Origin: Oscillospiraceae bacterium
GTDB lineage: Bacteria; Bacillota; Clostridia; Oscillospirales; Acutalibacteraceae
Reading direction: 5' to 3'
Assembly: GCA_015065665.1 (NCBI GenBank)
Contig: SVPX01000004.1
Coordinates: 1-46,476 of the forward strand
DNA length: 46,476 bases
Shown: positions 7,381-15,182 of the stretch, one piece after another
Layout of the letters: every line of letters starts with the position of its first letter
How positions within the stretch are numbered: the stretch's first letter is position 1
The notes under the pieces: generated by a model
Seen by the model: only the letters and a program-made list of their open reading frames with translations
Told to the model about the DNA's origin: nothing
Database searches by the model: none
Program-made: the position numbers and the translations under genes

Positions 7381-9132
7381 TTATCCGCCGTATGCGCTGT
7401 AAAGACCGCTGTACAGACCGCCTTTTTCGAGAAGTTCCTTGTGTGTACCCTCCTCAGCGATGCCGTCCTTTGTAATAACAAAAATTCTGTCAGCGTTTTT
7501 TATTGTTGTAAGTCTGTGGGCAACGGTGATTGTTGTTCTGCCCTGAGAGAGCTTCTGCAGGGATTTCTGCACGATGAACTCACTTTCGTTATCAAGTGCA
7601 GAGGTTGCTTCGTCAAGAAGCAGAATGGGAGGGTTCTTCAGGAATACTCGCGCAATAGAGATTCTCTGCTTCTGACCTCCTGAGAGTTTCACGCCTCTCT
7701 CTCCCACATAGGTATCATAACCCTCGGGAAGTTCCATAATAAAATCGTGTGCGCCTGAAAGTTTAGCCGCCTCTATAATCTGCTCTTTTGTTGCACCGGG
7801 ACAGCCGTACTCAATATTATCGTAAACACTGCCTGAGAAAAGATACACATCCTGCTGAACAACACCTACCTTTGAACGGAGGGACTTGAGAGTAACGTCT
7901 CTGATGTCCTTACTGTCAATGAGGATTTTGCCTGAATCTGCCTCGTAGAATCGGGGAATAAGAGAACAGATTGTAGTTTTGCCGCCGCCTGAGGGGCCTA
8001 CAAGTGCCACATTCTCCCCGGCTTTTATCTTGAAACTCACATTCTGCAGAACATCTTCGTTATCCTCAGAGTAACTGAATGTAACATTACAGAATTCAAT
8101 TTCACCTTTTACATCTGTTAAGTCCTGTGCTTCTTCCTTATCCTTGATTTCCGGCTCTGTGTCCATAATCTCAAAGAATCTCTCAACACCTGTCATACCA
8201 CGCTGGAACTGCTCTGCAAACTCCACAATTCTGCGGACAGTTGCAAAGAGAGTCGTAACATACAACAGATATGCCACAAACTCAGGAGCATCGATTACAC
8301 CCTTAAGCATAAACAACGCACCTGCAACCACAACCACAATGTACATAAAACCCTCAAAGAATCGGGTTGAAGCCTGAAAACCGCCCATGTACTTGTAGTT
8401 CTTAGCCTTGATACTGAGGAATTTGCTGTTGCCATCTCTGAATTTTTCTTCTTCAATATCCTCATTTGCAAAGGAGCGGACAACACGGACACCAAGGAGA
8501 CTGTCTTCAACTGCTGCATTAAGTTCGCCCAACTGCTTACGCTGATTGCGGAATCCCTCACGCATACGCTTGTTGAAATAGAAAAGCACAAAAACCATAG
8601 GAGGAATCACAGCAAAAACAATTAGAGTAAGGGGTACACTCATTGTACAGAGAATCACAAAGGATGCGATAATCTTTATTCCTGCAATAAAGAACTCCTC
8701 GGGACAATGGTGGGCAAACTCGGTAACATCAAACAAGTCGTTTGTGATACGGGACATAAGCGTTCCCACCTTGGTATTATCATAATACTTGAAGGGCAGA
8801 AGCTGAAGATGAGAGAAAAGGTCTCTTCTCATATCTGTTTCAATCTTTGCTCCCATAACATGACCTGTGTTTGCCATATAATAATAAGCCGCAGAGTCAA
8901 TAATACGCAGGATAAGGTACGCACCGCCCAGTATGAGTATGTAATTGACAGTAAGCTGTGCAGAACCGCCTCCCATACGGGTTGTAATCTCCCGGACAAT
9001 CAGAGGCAGCAGGAGTTCACAGATTGTAGTAAGTGCCGCACACAGCAAGTCCTTTACCATTGTGCCCTTGTAGTTTTTGTAGTAGGGCATAAACCTCTTA
9101 AGTCTAGAGGGCTTTCTCTCTTTATTTTTCAT
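7381..9132 (-). CDS. ABC-type exporter, fused permease and ATPase
   Basis: A 583-residue half-transporter: an N-terminal six-helix membrane domain (about 25-320) and a C-terminal ATPase with Walker A GPSGGGKTT (about 378), Q-loop VGVVQQDVYLFSG, signature LSGGQKQR (about 483), Walker B ILLLDEAT and switch His in VAHR. All catalytic residues are present, so it is an active type IV exporter of the MsbA/multidrug kind that works as a homodimer or heterodimer; no partner half-transporter is adjacent. Substrate unknown (lipid, drug or peptide). I chose the ATG at 9132 because GGGAGG lies 7 bases upstream; longer in-frame starts lack this. Its start overlaps the stop of the preceding small membrane protein gene by 11 bases, so translation is coupled. 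Confidence 0.93.
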   Translation of the reverse strand: MKNKERKPSRLKRFMPYYKNYKGTMVKDLLCAALTTICELLLPLIVREITTRMGGGSAQLTVNYILILGGAYLILRIIDSAAYYYMANTGHVMGAKIETDMRRDLFSHLQLLPFKYYDNTKVGTLMSRITNDLFDVTEFAHHCPEEFFIAGIKIIASFVILCTMSVPLTLIVFAVIPPMVFVLFYFNKRMREGFRNQRKQLGELNAAVEDSLLGVRVVRSFANEDIEEEKFRDGNSKFLSIKAKNYKYMGGFQASTRFFEGFMYIVVVVAGALFMLKGVIDAPEFVAYLLYVTTLFATVRRIVEFAEQFQRGMTGVERFFEIMDTEPEIKDKEEAQDLTDVKGEIEFCNVTFSYSEDNEDVLQNVSFKIKAGENVALVGPSGGGKTTICSLIPRFYEADSGKILIDSKDIRDVTLKSLRSKVGVVQQDVYLFSGSVYDNIEYGCPGATKEQIIEAAKLSGAHDFIMELPEGYDTYVGERGVKLSGGQKQRISIARVFLKNPPILLLDEATSALDNESEFIVQKSLQKLSQGRTTITVAHRLTTIKNADRIFVITKDGIAEEGTHKELLEKGGLYSGLYSAYGG

Positions 9133-9418
9133 ATTTACCTCCCTTTTTAGTTTTATCATCTTTTTGTTTATCATTATCAAGTTTTCTGTCGATGTATGTC
9201 ATAAGTCCAAGCAAACTGCTTATTCCAAGAAATATAAGTCCCAACTGCCAGGCGGAAAATATAAAGAACACCAATGCCACAATCAGACAGATTACAAGAA
9301 GTGCTACTGTGTAGCCGTCTGCAAACTTCTCTGACCTTTCCTGTCTTTGTTTTTTGCGTTCTATCATATCTTTATATTCATTATCACTATTCATCCTGTT
9401 TTTGAACTTTTCTTTCAT
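9122..9418 (-). CDS. Small two-helix membrane protein, unknown function
   Basis: A 98-residue protein with a highly charged N-terminus (about residues 1-35, rich in Lys, Glu and Arg), two adjacent membrane helices (VALLVICLIVALVFFIF and LGLIFLGISSLLGLM), and a Lys/Asp-rich tail. No family is recognised. It overlaps the ABC exporter gene and precedes it, so it may help assembly or regulation of that transporter. The ATG at 9418 follows AAAAGGTGG; an upstream in-frame start at 9430 would use that element as coding. Confidence 0.6.
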   Translation of the reverse strand: MKEKFKNRMNSDNEYKDMIERKKQRQERSEKFADGYTVALLVICLIVALVFFIFSAWQLGLIFLGISSLLGLMTYIDRKLDNDKQKDDKTKKGGKYEK

Positions 9419-9626
9419 TCTAAGCGCCACCTTTTATATAAAAAAACATATACACTAATATGTTACTACAACCCTGTGCTAATTTCAAGGCTTCCTGACG
9501 GGGCTTTTTTTGCCAAGCGTTTTCACAAAATTTGCCTATGTATGGATTTTTATTAGGAAAATATACACATACTGATTTGGCATATCCCTATTTCTTTAGT
9601 CAAAGTGCAGAACTTCAGTTAAAACC

Positions 9627-9807
9627 TTGTTTTTCCCTGTTATTTATTGTATAATCACTCCAGTAAATCAAAGTAAATATATTCGCCTTTTATTTGCAAA
9701 CTACGCTTAAAAGCTCAACTCTGAGCCGAAAGCTTTAACTTTATAAATCAATACCGCAAAAACACACGCCCTTGTATCTTTACCTACAAGGGCGCTGTGC
9801 ATTTTTT
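9627..9807 (+). ncRNA. Candidate intergenic small RNA (promoter to terminator)
   Basis: The 387 bases between 9431 and 9817 hold no convincing gene. On the forward strand, TTGTTT (9627-9632), a 17-base spacer and an exact TATAAT (9650-9655) form a good promoter, with a start near 9662. No open frame with a ribosome site follows. About 145 bases later a 9-bp perfect hairpin (9768-9776 with 9785-9793) ends near a run of six T (9802-9807). Between them is a foldable stretch (GCTC and GAGC inside a TTAAAAGCT / AGCTTTAA outer pairing, about 9709-9742). This matches the layout of an independent small RNA, but the hairpin may simply terminate the reverse-strand XRE gene, and I recognise no RNA family. 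Confidence 0.35.
9768..9807. terminator. Intrinsic terminator of the XRE gene (possibly bidirectional)
   Basis: GCCCTTGTA / TACAAGGGC stem with 8-base loop. On the reverse strand it is followed by a T-run 25 bases after the XRE stop codon; on the forward strand it is followed by six T. Confidence 0.75.
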
Positions 9808-9817
9808 ATAGTACTTT

Positions 9818-10156
9818 TCAACCCTCTGTGCCGTCTGCTGTTTTTACGGACAGTTTTAGAACCGCCTTACCCTGCTCAAGAAAAACCTCCTGCATATAGG
9901 GGGACATAGCACGATACACCCTGAGCAAATCATCCTCTTTGTGAGACTTTGCCTTGCCTGTGCGAAAGTCAAGGAGATAGTCTGCAGACACCTCAAAATA
10001 CTGTGCAAGACGCTTGAGTGTGTCAAAGTCAGGTTCGCTTGTACCCTGCACATAACCGCCCAGAGTTGACACAGCAATATGCAGGTCCTTTGCAAGTTGC
10101 TTCTGAGTAAGTCCTCTCTCCTCAATAAGAAGTCTAAGTATATCAGAAAATACCAC
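9818..10156 (-). CDS. XRE-family helix-turn-helix regulator with C-terminal extension
   Basis: A 112-residue regulator. Residues about 5-65 are a Cro/C1-type DNA-binding domain (LLIEERGLTQKQLAKDLHIA, VSTLGGYVQGTSEPDFDTL, AQYFEVSADYLLDFRTG). The remaining 45 residues are helical (KEDDLLRVYRAMSPYMQEVFLEQGKAVL), a pattern common in small Firmicutes XRE proteins and likely used for dimer formation. The start is a GTG with AGGAG somewhat far upstream (12 bases), so the first codons are less certain. It is transcribed alone, with its own terminator, and no neighbouring gene gives away its target. Confidence 0.85.
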   Translation of the reverse strand: MVFSDILRLLIEERGLTQKQLAKDLHIAVSTLGGYVQGTSEPDFDTLKRLAQYFEVSADYLLDFRTGKAKSHKEDDLLRVYRAMSPYMQEVFLEQGKAVLKLSVKTADGTEG

Positions 10157-10245
10157 TTGAAATCACTTCTCCTGTTTTATGATACTCTACATCAAAACGA
10201 GTTACTCATATTATATACCGAATATCAGTTTTAGTCAACAAAAAG

Positions 10246-10282
10246 CAATCCCCTAAAAGCCACACAGACCTTTAGGGGATTG
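10246..10282. terminator. Intrinsic terminator
   Basis: A 12-bp perfect stem (10246-10257 with 10271-10282, 13-base loop), just after the stop codon of the reverse-strand lipoprotein gene; T-rich on that strand. Confidence 0.8.
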
Positions 10283-10302
10283 TTTATATAATGGGGAATT
10301 TA

Positions 10303-11724
10303 TCAGAAGCCGCTAAGTACAAATGCTACAAGCTCCATAGCAGACTCATCAGCACGCTCCTCGGTCATAACAATCATAACTGAACCGTCATCCATCTGAC
10401 AACCTGAACAGAACCAAGGATAACTTGTATTAAACAGGTCACCGTCTCCCAGTTCGCCAAGGTAGGAACCATCTGCATTCCACAGCACAATTGTTCTCAT
10501 GTTACCGTCAAATCCAAGATAACCGTCTGCTGTCTGCATCATATATGTGATGCTGCCAAGAGAGTCGTTATCCTCACCTGTAAGGGTTTTCTGAAGTTTG
10601 CCGTTCTGGTCATATACATAAACTCTGAAACCGTCATCTTCATTTACACTCCATCCGCAGATGTATACGTTATTTTCATCAACAAATACCTCTGAGATAG
10701 TATCCAGTTCCTTATAGGTTATAGTTTCTCTTGATGCAACAGCACCGTCTGCAAAGGTAATCTTCTCAACTTCGTTACCTGTGAACCAGCTGATACCCCA
10801 AGTGCCTGAGGGATGAACTGACAGATTGTCAACATCTTCGTAAGTACCTGTTACAACGCCATCTTTCATTGTAATAACAGGCTCCATAAAAGAGGATAAC
10901 CAGATTGTATTATCCTTTGTTCTGCTGATAGCATCGTAATCTCCCTCTATTTCAATATCCTTGGAGAATTTCAGAGTATTGCCATCAAAATCATACTCCT
11001 TAAGCGCACCGTCAACAAGGATATACACTTTGTCACCGCAAACAGCAACGCTGTGGTCAAAAGTTTCTTTTGTAATAATACAGTCCTCAACCTTGATAAA
11101 CTTGCTGCTTACAGATACCGCACCAACGGCTGCCGCTGAATCAGGAGCTGAGAAAGGCTCGCCCTCCCAATACCAGGGGCCATCCTCAAGGCCTTTGTCC
11201 TCAATATTGAACTTGATACCTGCAATGAGTTTCTCTACATTCTCATCAGAGTACTGACCATCAACCTTAACAGAAACAGTTGCACCTGCTCCCTCAATAC
11301 GGTTAAAGTAATAAAGGGTATCGTCATCCTCGTACTTAAGGCAATCAAAACCGCCCACTTTTACAAAGTCATATGCGTTATTTACTGCATACTCGTACTC
11401 ATCAAATCCATAGTATGTAAGGTCATCGCGGAAATCCTTGGGAGAATCCACTTCAACACAAACATCTACCTCTACAAGAGCCTCGTCATCATCACCGGGA
11501 ATGAAGAAATTAATAAAGGAATACTCTTCTTCATCACTAAGATTCTCTGCATCGTACTTCCATACTGTGTCATCGTAGATCACAGTACACAGAGCTGTTG
11601 ACAGTTCTGTACCCTCAACAACAATTGAGGGGTCATTATTCTCAGGCTTATCCTTACAAGCACAAAGTCCTGCAAACATAAGAAGCACCAAAAGAATAGC
11701 ACCTAACCTCTTAATCTTTGTCAT
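10303..11724 (-). CDS. Secreted lipoprotein, probable beta-propeller-like C-terminal half
   Basis: A 473-residue lipoprotein with signal peptide and lipobox L20-C-A-C23. Residues about 40-170 form an acidic domain rich in Asp, Glu and Tyr. From about 200 on there are repeated strands of the type KVYILVDGALKEYDFDGNTL, NVYICGWSVNEDDGF and VYVYDQNGKLQKTL, where each blade ends in a variable-plus-Asn-Gly turn. This is the look of a beta-propeller or NHL-like fold, but I recognise no exact family. It would sit on the outer face of the membrane. The ATG at 11724 follows AAAAGGTGA. It stands alone between two terminators and has its own promoter with a hairpin at the transcript start. Function unknown. 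Confidence 0.7.
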   Translation of the reverse strand: MTKIKRLGAILLVLLMFAGLCACKDKPENNDPSIVVEGTELSTALCTVIYDDTVWKYDAENLSDEEEYSFINFFIPGDDDEALVEVDVCVEVDSPKDFRDDLTYYGFDEYEYAVNNAYDFVKVGGFDCLKYEDDDTLYYFNRIEGAGATVSVKVDGQYSDENVEKLIAGIKFNIEDKGLEDGPWYWEGEPFSAPDSAAAVGAVSVSSKFIKVEDCIITKETFDHSVAVCGDKVYILVDGALKEYDFDGNTLKFSKDIEIEGDYDAISRTKDNTIWLSSFMEPVITMKDGVVTGTYEDVDNLSVHPSGTWGISWFTGNEVEKITFADGAVASRETITYKELDTISEVFVDENNVYICGWSVNEDDGFRVYVYDQNGKLQKTLTGEDNDSLGSITYMMQTADGYLGFDGNMRTIVLWNADGSYLGELGDGDLFNTSYPWFCSGCQMDDGSVMIVMTEERADESAMELVAFVLSGF

Positions 11725-11753
11725 AACAAATCACCTTTTCTTTATTTGTATTC

Positions 11754-11808
11754 AATCGGATATCTCCGATTACACCAATATTATAAACCCTTTATTACGT
11801 CCTGTCCC
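11754..11808 (-). promoter_or_regulatory. Promoter and 5' hairpin of the lipoprotein gene
   Basis: On the reverse strand, GGGACA (11808-11803), a 17-base spacer and an exact TATAAT (11785-11780) form a promoter. The predicted transcript opens with the perfect inverted repeat AATCGGA-gata-TCCGATT (11771-11754). It could be an operator or a protective 5' stem. The rest of 11809-11932 shows only AT-rich sequence with two GTGTGGG copies. Confidence 0.5.
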
Positions 11809-11947
11809 CACCCTTTATTGCAAAAAAGTGTGGGATTTGTAAATAATTAAAACAAATAGTGTGGGAAAAAGTGTAGGGCATAATAAAAGCCGTTAGTTCA
11901 ATAGGCATAGAAAGTTGTAGGATAGAAATGCTTTGTTTAAACAAAAG

Positions 11948-11982
11948 AAGGCTCAGAATCTCCAAACAGGATTCCGAGCCTT
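11948..11982. terminator. Intrinsic terminator
   Basis: A 13-bp stem with one mismatch (11948-11960 with 11970-11982, 9-base loop), directly after the nitroreductase stop codon on the reverse strand. Confidence 0.8.
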
Positions 11983-11989
11983 TTGTTAT

Positions 11990-12733
11990 TTATTCTTCAT
12001 TACAGAAGAAGTCCAGAGTCGCCTTGCAGGAGCGACTCATCTCGATACTGAATTCTCCGTTATGCTTTCGCTGACAGAACTTATAAACCCAATCCTTCAA
12101 TTCATCCTCAGACTGAAAATCCTGTCTTTTCATAAGCATTGCTTCCATATTGAGAGCTTTACTGTTGCAGTATGTATTCTCAAAAACAATATCCTCCACC
12201 GCAAAACGAGGGGGCTTTGCTCTCTCTGTCTGCTGTACTGTGGGATATCCGAAAACCACCATACACACAGGCACCACATGAGAAGGCAAATCAAAAAGTT
12301 CCCTGTGACGTTCAAAGTTTTCTGTTATATCGCCAATATAGCAGGAGCCGATACCAAGACTCTCTGCGGCTACAACGCAGTTATGTGCCGCGATTACTGT
12401 GTCAACACTTGCCAGTTGCAAATCTCCCAGGTCGGGCTTTCGCACCTCATCACAATGACGGCGAAAAACCTCATACCAGCGGTGAAAATCTGCACAAAAA
12501 ACAAGTACCAAAGGAGCCTTTGCAATAAAAGGCTGATTGTCGCAGGTAACCGCCAGAGTATCCTTAAGGCTCTGGTCGGTAATATCAAGTATTGTATACA
12601 TAGTCATATTACCGGCAGTCGGTGCCTGCAAAGCACTCTCAAGAATAAGCCGTTTATCCACATCGGAGATTTCTTTGTCCTCAAAGACTCTCACCGATTT
12701 TCTATTATACAGGGATTCAATTATTGTGTTCAT
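11990..12733 (-). CDS. Nitroreductase family flavoprotein
   Basis: A 247-residue FMN-dependent NAD(P)H oxidoreductase of the nitroreductase superfamily. The N-terminal block SLYNRKSVRVFEDKEIS binds the FMN phosphate (Arg-Lys-Ser-x-Arg), followed by LQAPTAGNMTMYTI, and later a CVVAAESLGIGSCYIGDI helix-turn with the typical Glu-Ser-Leu-Gly-Ile-Gly. The C-terminal part is longer than in minimal members, closer to the NfsA/Frp type. The true substrate of such enzymes (nitro compounds, quinones, flavins) cannot be read from sequence. The ATG at 12733 has GAGGTGG before it; a longer in-frame start at 12757 overlaps the upstream gene and lacks a site. The gene begins 20 bases after the TIR-Sel1 stop codon and is probably co-transcribed with it. 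Confidence 0.92.
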   Translation of the reverse strand: MNTIIESLYNRKSVRVFEDKEISDVDKRLILESALQAPTAGNMTMYTILDITDQSLKDTLAVTCDNQPFIAKAPLVLVFCADFHRWYEVFRRHCDEVRKPDLGDLQLASVDTVIAAHNCVVAAESLGIGSCYIGDITENFERHRELFDLPSHVVPVCMVVFGYPTVQQTERAKPPRFAVEDIVFENTYCNSKALNMEAMLMKRQDFQSEDELKDWVYKFCQRKHNGEFSIEMSRSCKATLDFFCNEE

Positions 12734-12753
12734 AATCCACCTCTCAGGCACTA

Positions 12754-15015
12754 TCAACTATTTGCATTTCTCTTTCTGAGCTGTTCTGCAACCATAGCTT
12801 CCAGATCTCCTGACTCGTTCTTTTTCTTCAGTTTATCCTCGAACACGCTCTTGAATTTATACACTTCAGTAGCCATAAGTTCCAGACTCTTTGCTTTTTC
12901 CTTGTCTTTCTTTACATAACTGCCTTTGTTATAAAAGCCTGCCAGTTTCATAAGTCCGTCTGCAAGAAGGAGACATCCCTCTGTAAAGTCCTCAGGCTTA
13001 CCACTCAGGTAGGCTCTCATAAGTTCACGGGTACTCTCAAAGAGATACTTCTTTGCAAACATAAGGAATTCCTCGCCAAACTTCACATCCAGATACAGGT
13101 TAGAGTCCTTTTCAAGCACATACTCCCTACCAATGGATGCCACAGAGTTCCACATTGCAAGGTCTGTTTTGAGGCACTTCTCAAAATAGTAGAAAACATG
13201 GTCTTTATCGGGATTCTTGTTCTGTCTGTCAATAGCAAGTTCGACCGCATAGGAGTAGTAATAGATAGCATCCAACTCATCCTCCTGTGCAAGAGAGAAA
13301 AGACGCTGGAAGGACTTGAGTGCCTTTTCACGATTTGCAAACTTATCACCACCAAATACCCAGGACTCCATAAAGCACAGTTCTTTGATACAATCGATGT
13401 CACCGTTATCTGAGCCTTTATTGGCAAGGCTGTATATGATATCGTCCATCTCTCTGAAGTTACGGCTTCTGCCCTGCTTTGTATTCTCTGCCACAAGAGC
13501 TTTTCTGCTCTCAAGGTTCATATCAAACATATCCAGAGCATCTGCAATCTTCTGCAAATCGGGATTTTCTTCCTTACGCAGACAGAGTATCATTCTGTAC
13601 TCTGCCTCTTTGCACTGATAAAAACAGGCTTCTCTGAGAAGTTTAAGTTTTTCGTAAAGAGTTATGGTTTCTGCCACAGCGATATCCTTTGCAATGTGGT
13701 CCTTTGTATAGGAATGATTACGTTTAACAGCTTTGAACATATAGTCAAGACCTTTAATCTCGTCCATCTCAACGCCCTTGCCGTAGTAATAACACATACC
13801 CACTCTTCTGTATGGAAGACCTGAATTTGTCTTGCCCTCATCTGCCGCAGTTTCCGCCTGACAGTAATAGTCCCAGGCTGTGCTGTAATCTTCTTTGTCC
13901 CAATAATAAATGCCACCTATACTGCAAAGGGACAGTAAATCTCCCAGAGAAACTGCCTTCTGATAATAATCAAGAGCTATATCAACATCCTTGTCAACAA
14001 ATCTGCCGTTTTCATAAGCTCTGCCAAGGATTCTGAATGCACGGGGAAATTTATGCTCTGATGAACTGAGAGCATACATAAGTGCAAGTCCGTAGTCTTT
14101 TTCAAAGCACTCTCCCACCTGATATCCGTATGCCATAAAATACATAGCAGCAGGCTCACCTTTATCGGCGGCTTTGCGCCACCACTCGTAGGCTTTTTCT
14201 TTGTTGGCAGCTAGTCCCCACTTGCCGTCATAGATACTGTCGCCAAGATAGGTCATAGCCAGTACGCTGCCCTCTTCTGCGGCTTCTTCCATCTCCTGAA
14301 GATACTGTTTTCTGTTTGCTGTGTCAGATTCAATCATCAACGCCGCAAACAGATATTTTGCATCTATATCTCCTTTATGTTTGCCAACTCTGTAGTAAAA
14401 CTCGGCTTTTTTCATATCCTTTTCGGTTTCAATGCCCAGTTCGTATGCCAGACCAATAAGCACAGCATTCTCCGCCTCAAAACACCTTGAATACTGATTA
14501 TTCTTTTCAGCATTCAAAAGCTCCTTGATTTTTCTGCGCTTAGTCTGAGGGATGAAATACCTGTCTGTATGGAACGGAGAGTCATCCTGAGGGTTCTGCT
14601 GTGACTTTGCAGTTGTAACATTACCCTCAACAAAGGTGTCTGCAATATGCTCCTGCAATTCTGCCTCATCAGCCTCTGTCCACATTATATAATGGGTGTT
14701 CTGAATAATCAGTTTTACGCCTGCAGGGATGTCGGTATTCTCAATCCATATTGCAATAATCTTTCTCTTCTCTGACATAGCAAACTCCAACTCGTGGAGA
14801 CACCAGTCAGACATTACAGAAGACTTTGACACTACAAAGATAAAGTAGTCGTTCTTCAAAATGCTTTCTGCAATAACGCTGAAGTAATGTTCACCGCCAC
14901 GCAGGTTGCTGTCATACCATACCTGTACATCAGGCACAGCCTTCAGCGTCTTTATTATCTTGTTAACTACCTCTGCATCCGAGTGAGCATAACTGACAAA
15001 TACATTTTTATTCAT
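12754..15015 (-). CDS. TIR-domain protein with Sel1-like repeats
   Basis: A 753-residue cytoplasmic protein. Residues 1-130 are a TIR domain: VFVSYAHSDAEVVNKI opening strand and box 1, VWYDSNLRGGEHYFSVI, FIFVVSKSSVMSDWCLHELE with Glu75 at the place of the catalytic Glu of TIR NADases, and the closing KLIIQNTHYIMW. Residues about 155-410 contain Sel1-type helical pairs (AAMYFMAYGYQVGECFEKD, AFRILGRAYENGRFVDKDVD, RRVGMCYYYGKGVEMDEIKG). The rest is helical and unassigned. In bacteria, TIR domains coupled to sensing repeats often deplete or convert NAD+ in antiphage defence; others act as signalling or virulence factors. AAGGAG lies 8 bases before the ATG, and a good promoter precedes it. Domain calls are strong; the defence role is inference. 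Confidence 0.85.
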   Translation of the reverse strand: MNKNVFVSYAHSDAEVVNKIIKTLKAVPDVQVWYDSNLRGGEHYFSVIAESILKNDYFIFVVSKSSVMSDWCLHELEFAMSEKRKIIAIWIENTDIPAGVKLIIQNTHYIMWTEADEAELQEHIADTFVEGNVTTAKSQQNPQDDSPFHTDRYFIPQTKRRKIKELLNAEKNNQYSRCFEAENAVLIGLAYELGIETEKDMKKAEFYYRVGKHKGDIDAKYLFAALMIESDTANRKQYLQEMEEAAEEGSVLAMTYLGDSIYDGKWGLAANKEKAYEWWRKAADKGEPAAMYFMAYGYQVGECFEKDYGLALMYALSSSEHKFPRAFRILGRAYENGRFVDKDVDIALDYYQKAVSLGDLLSLCSIGGIYYWDKEDYSTAWDYYCQAETAADEGKTNSGLPYRRVGMCYYYGKGVEMDEIKGLDYMFKAVKRNHSYTKDHIAKDIAVAETITLYEKLKLLREACFYQCKEAEYRMILCLRKEENPDLQKIADALDMFDMNLESRKALVAENTKQGRSRNFREMDDIIYSLANKGSDNGDIDCIKELCFMESWVFGGDKFANREKALKSFQRLFSLAQEDELDAIYYYSYAVELAIDRQNKNPDKDHVFYYFEKCLKTDLAMWNSVASIGREYVLEKDSNLYLDVKFGEEFLMFAKKYLFESTRELMRAYLSGKPEDFTEGCLLLADGLMKLAGFYNKGSYVKKDKEKAKSLELMATEVYKFKSVFEDKLKKKNESGDLEAMVAEQLRKRNANS

Positions 15016-15060
15016 AATCCGACTCCTTAAAAACAGTCCATATCAAAAACTTATAAGTAA

Positions 15061-15090
15061 ATTATAACTTATTTTACACTTGGTTATCAA
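15061..15090 (-). promoter_or_regulatory. Promoter of the TIR-Sel1 / nitroreductase unit
   Basis: On the reverse strand, TTGATA (15090-15085), an 18-base spacer and an exact TATAAT (15066-15061), about 45 bases upstream of the start codon. Confidence 0.65.
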
Positions 15091-15114
15091 GTATAAAAAC
15101 AATGTTGCAACAGA

Positions 15115-15146
15115 AAAAATCACCCCTTCTGAAATAAGAAGGGGTG
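15115..15146. terminator. Intrinsic terminator of giant protein A gene
   Basis: A 10-bp perfect GC-rich stem (15121-15130 with 15137-15146, 6-base loop) followed on the reverse strand by six T. It lies about 35 bases past the stop codon of the 2185-residue protein. Confidence 0.88.
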
Positions 15147-15182
15147 AAATTATTATTGTTCAGTCAATTTGCAACCAATACA

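Noticed and set aside
11933-12919. Forward-strand open frame of 328 codons across the nitroreductase
   Set aside because: No recognisable domain; the reverse frame is a clear nitroreductase with FMN motifs and a ribosome site.
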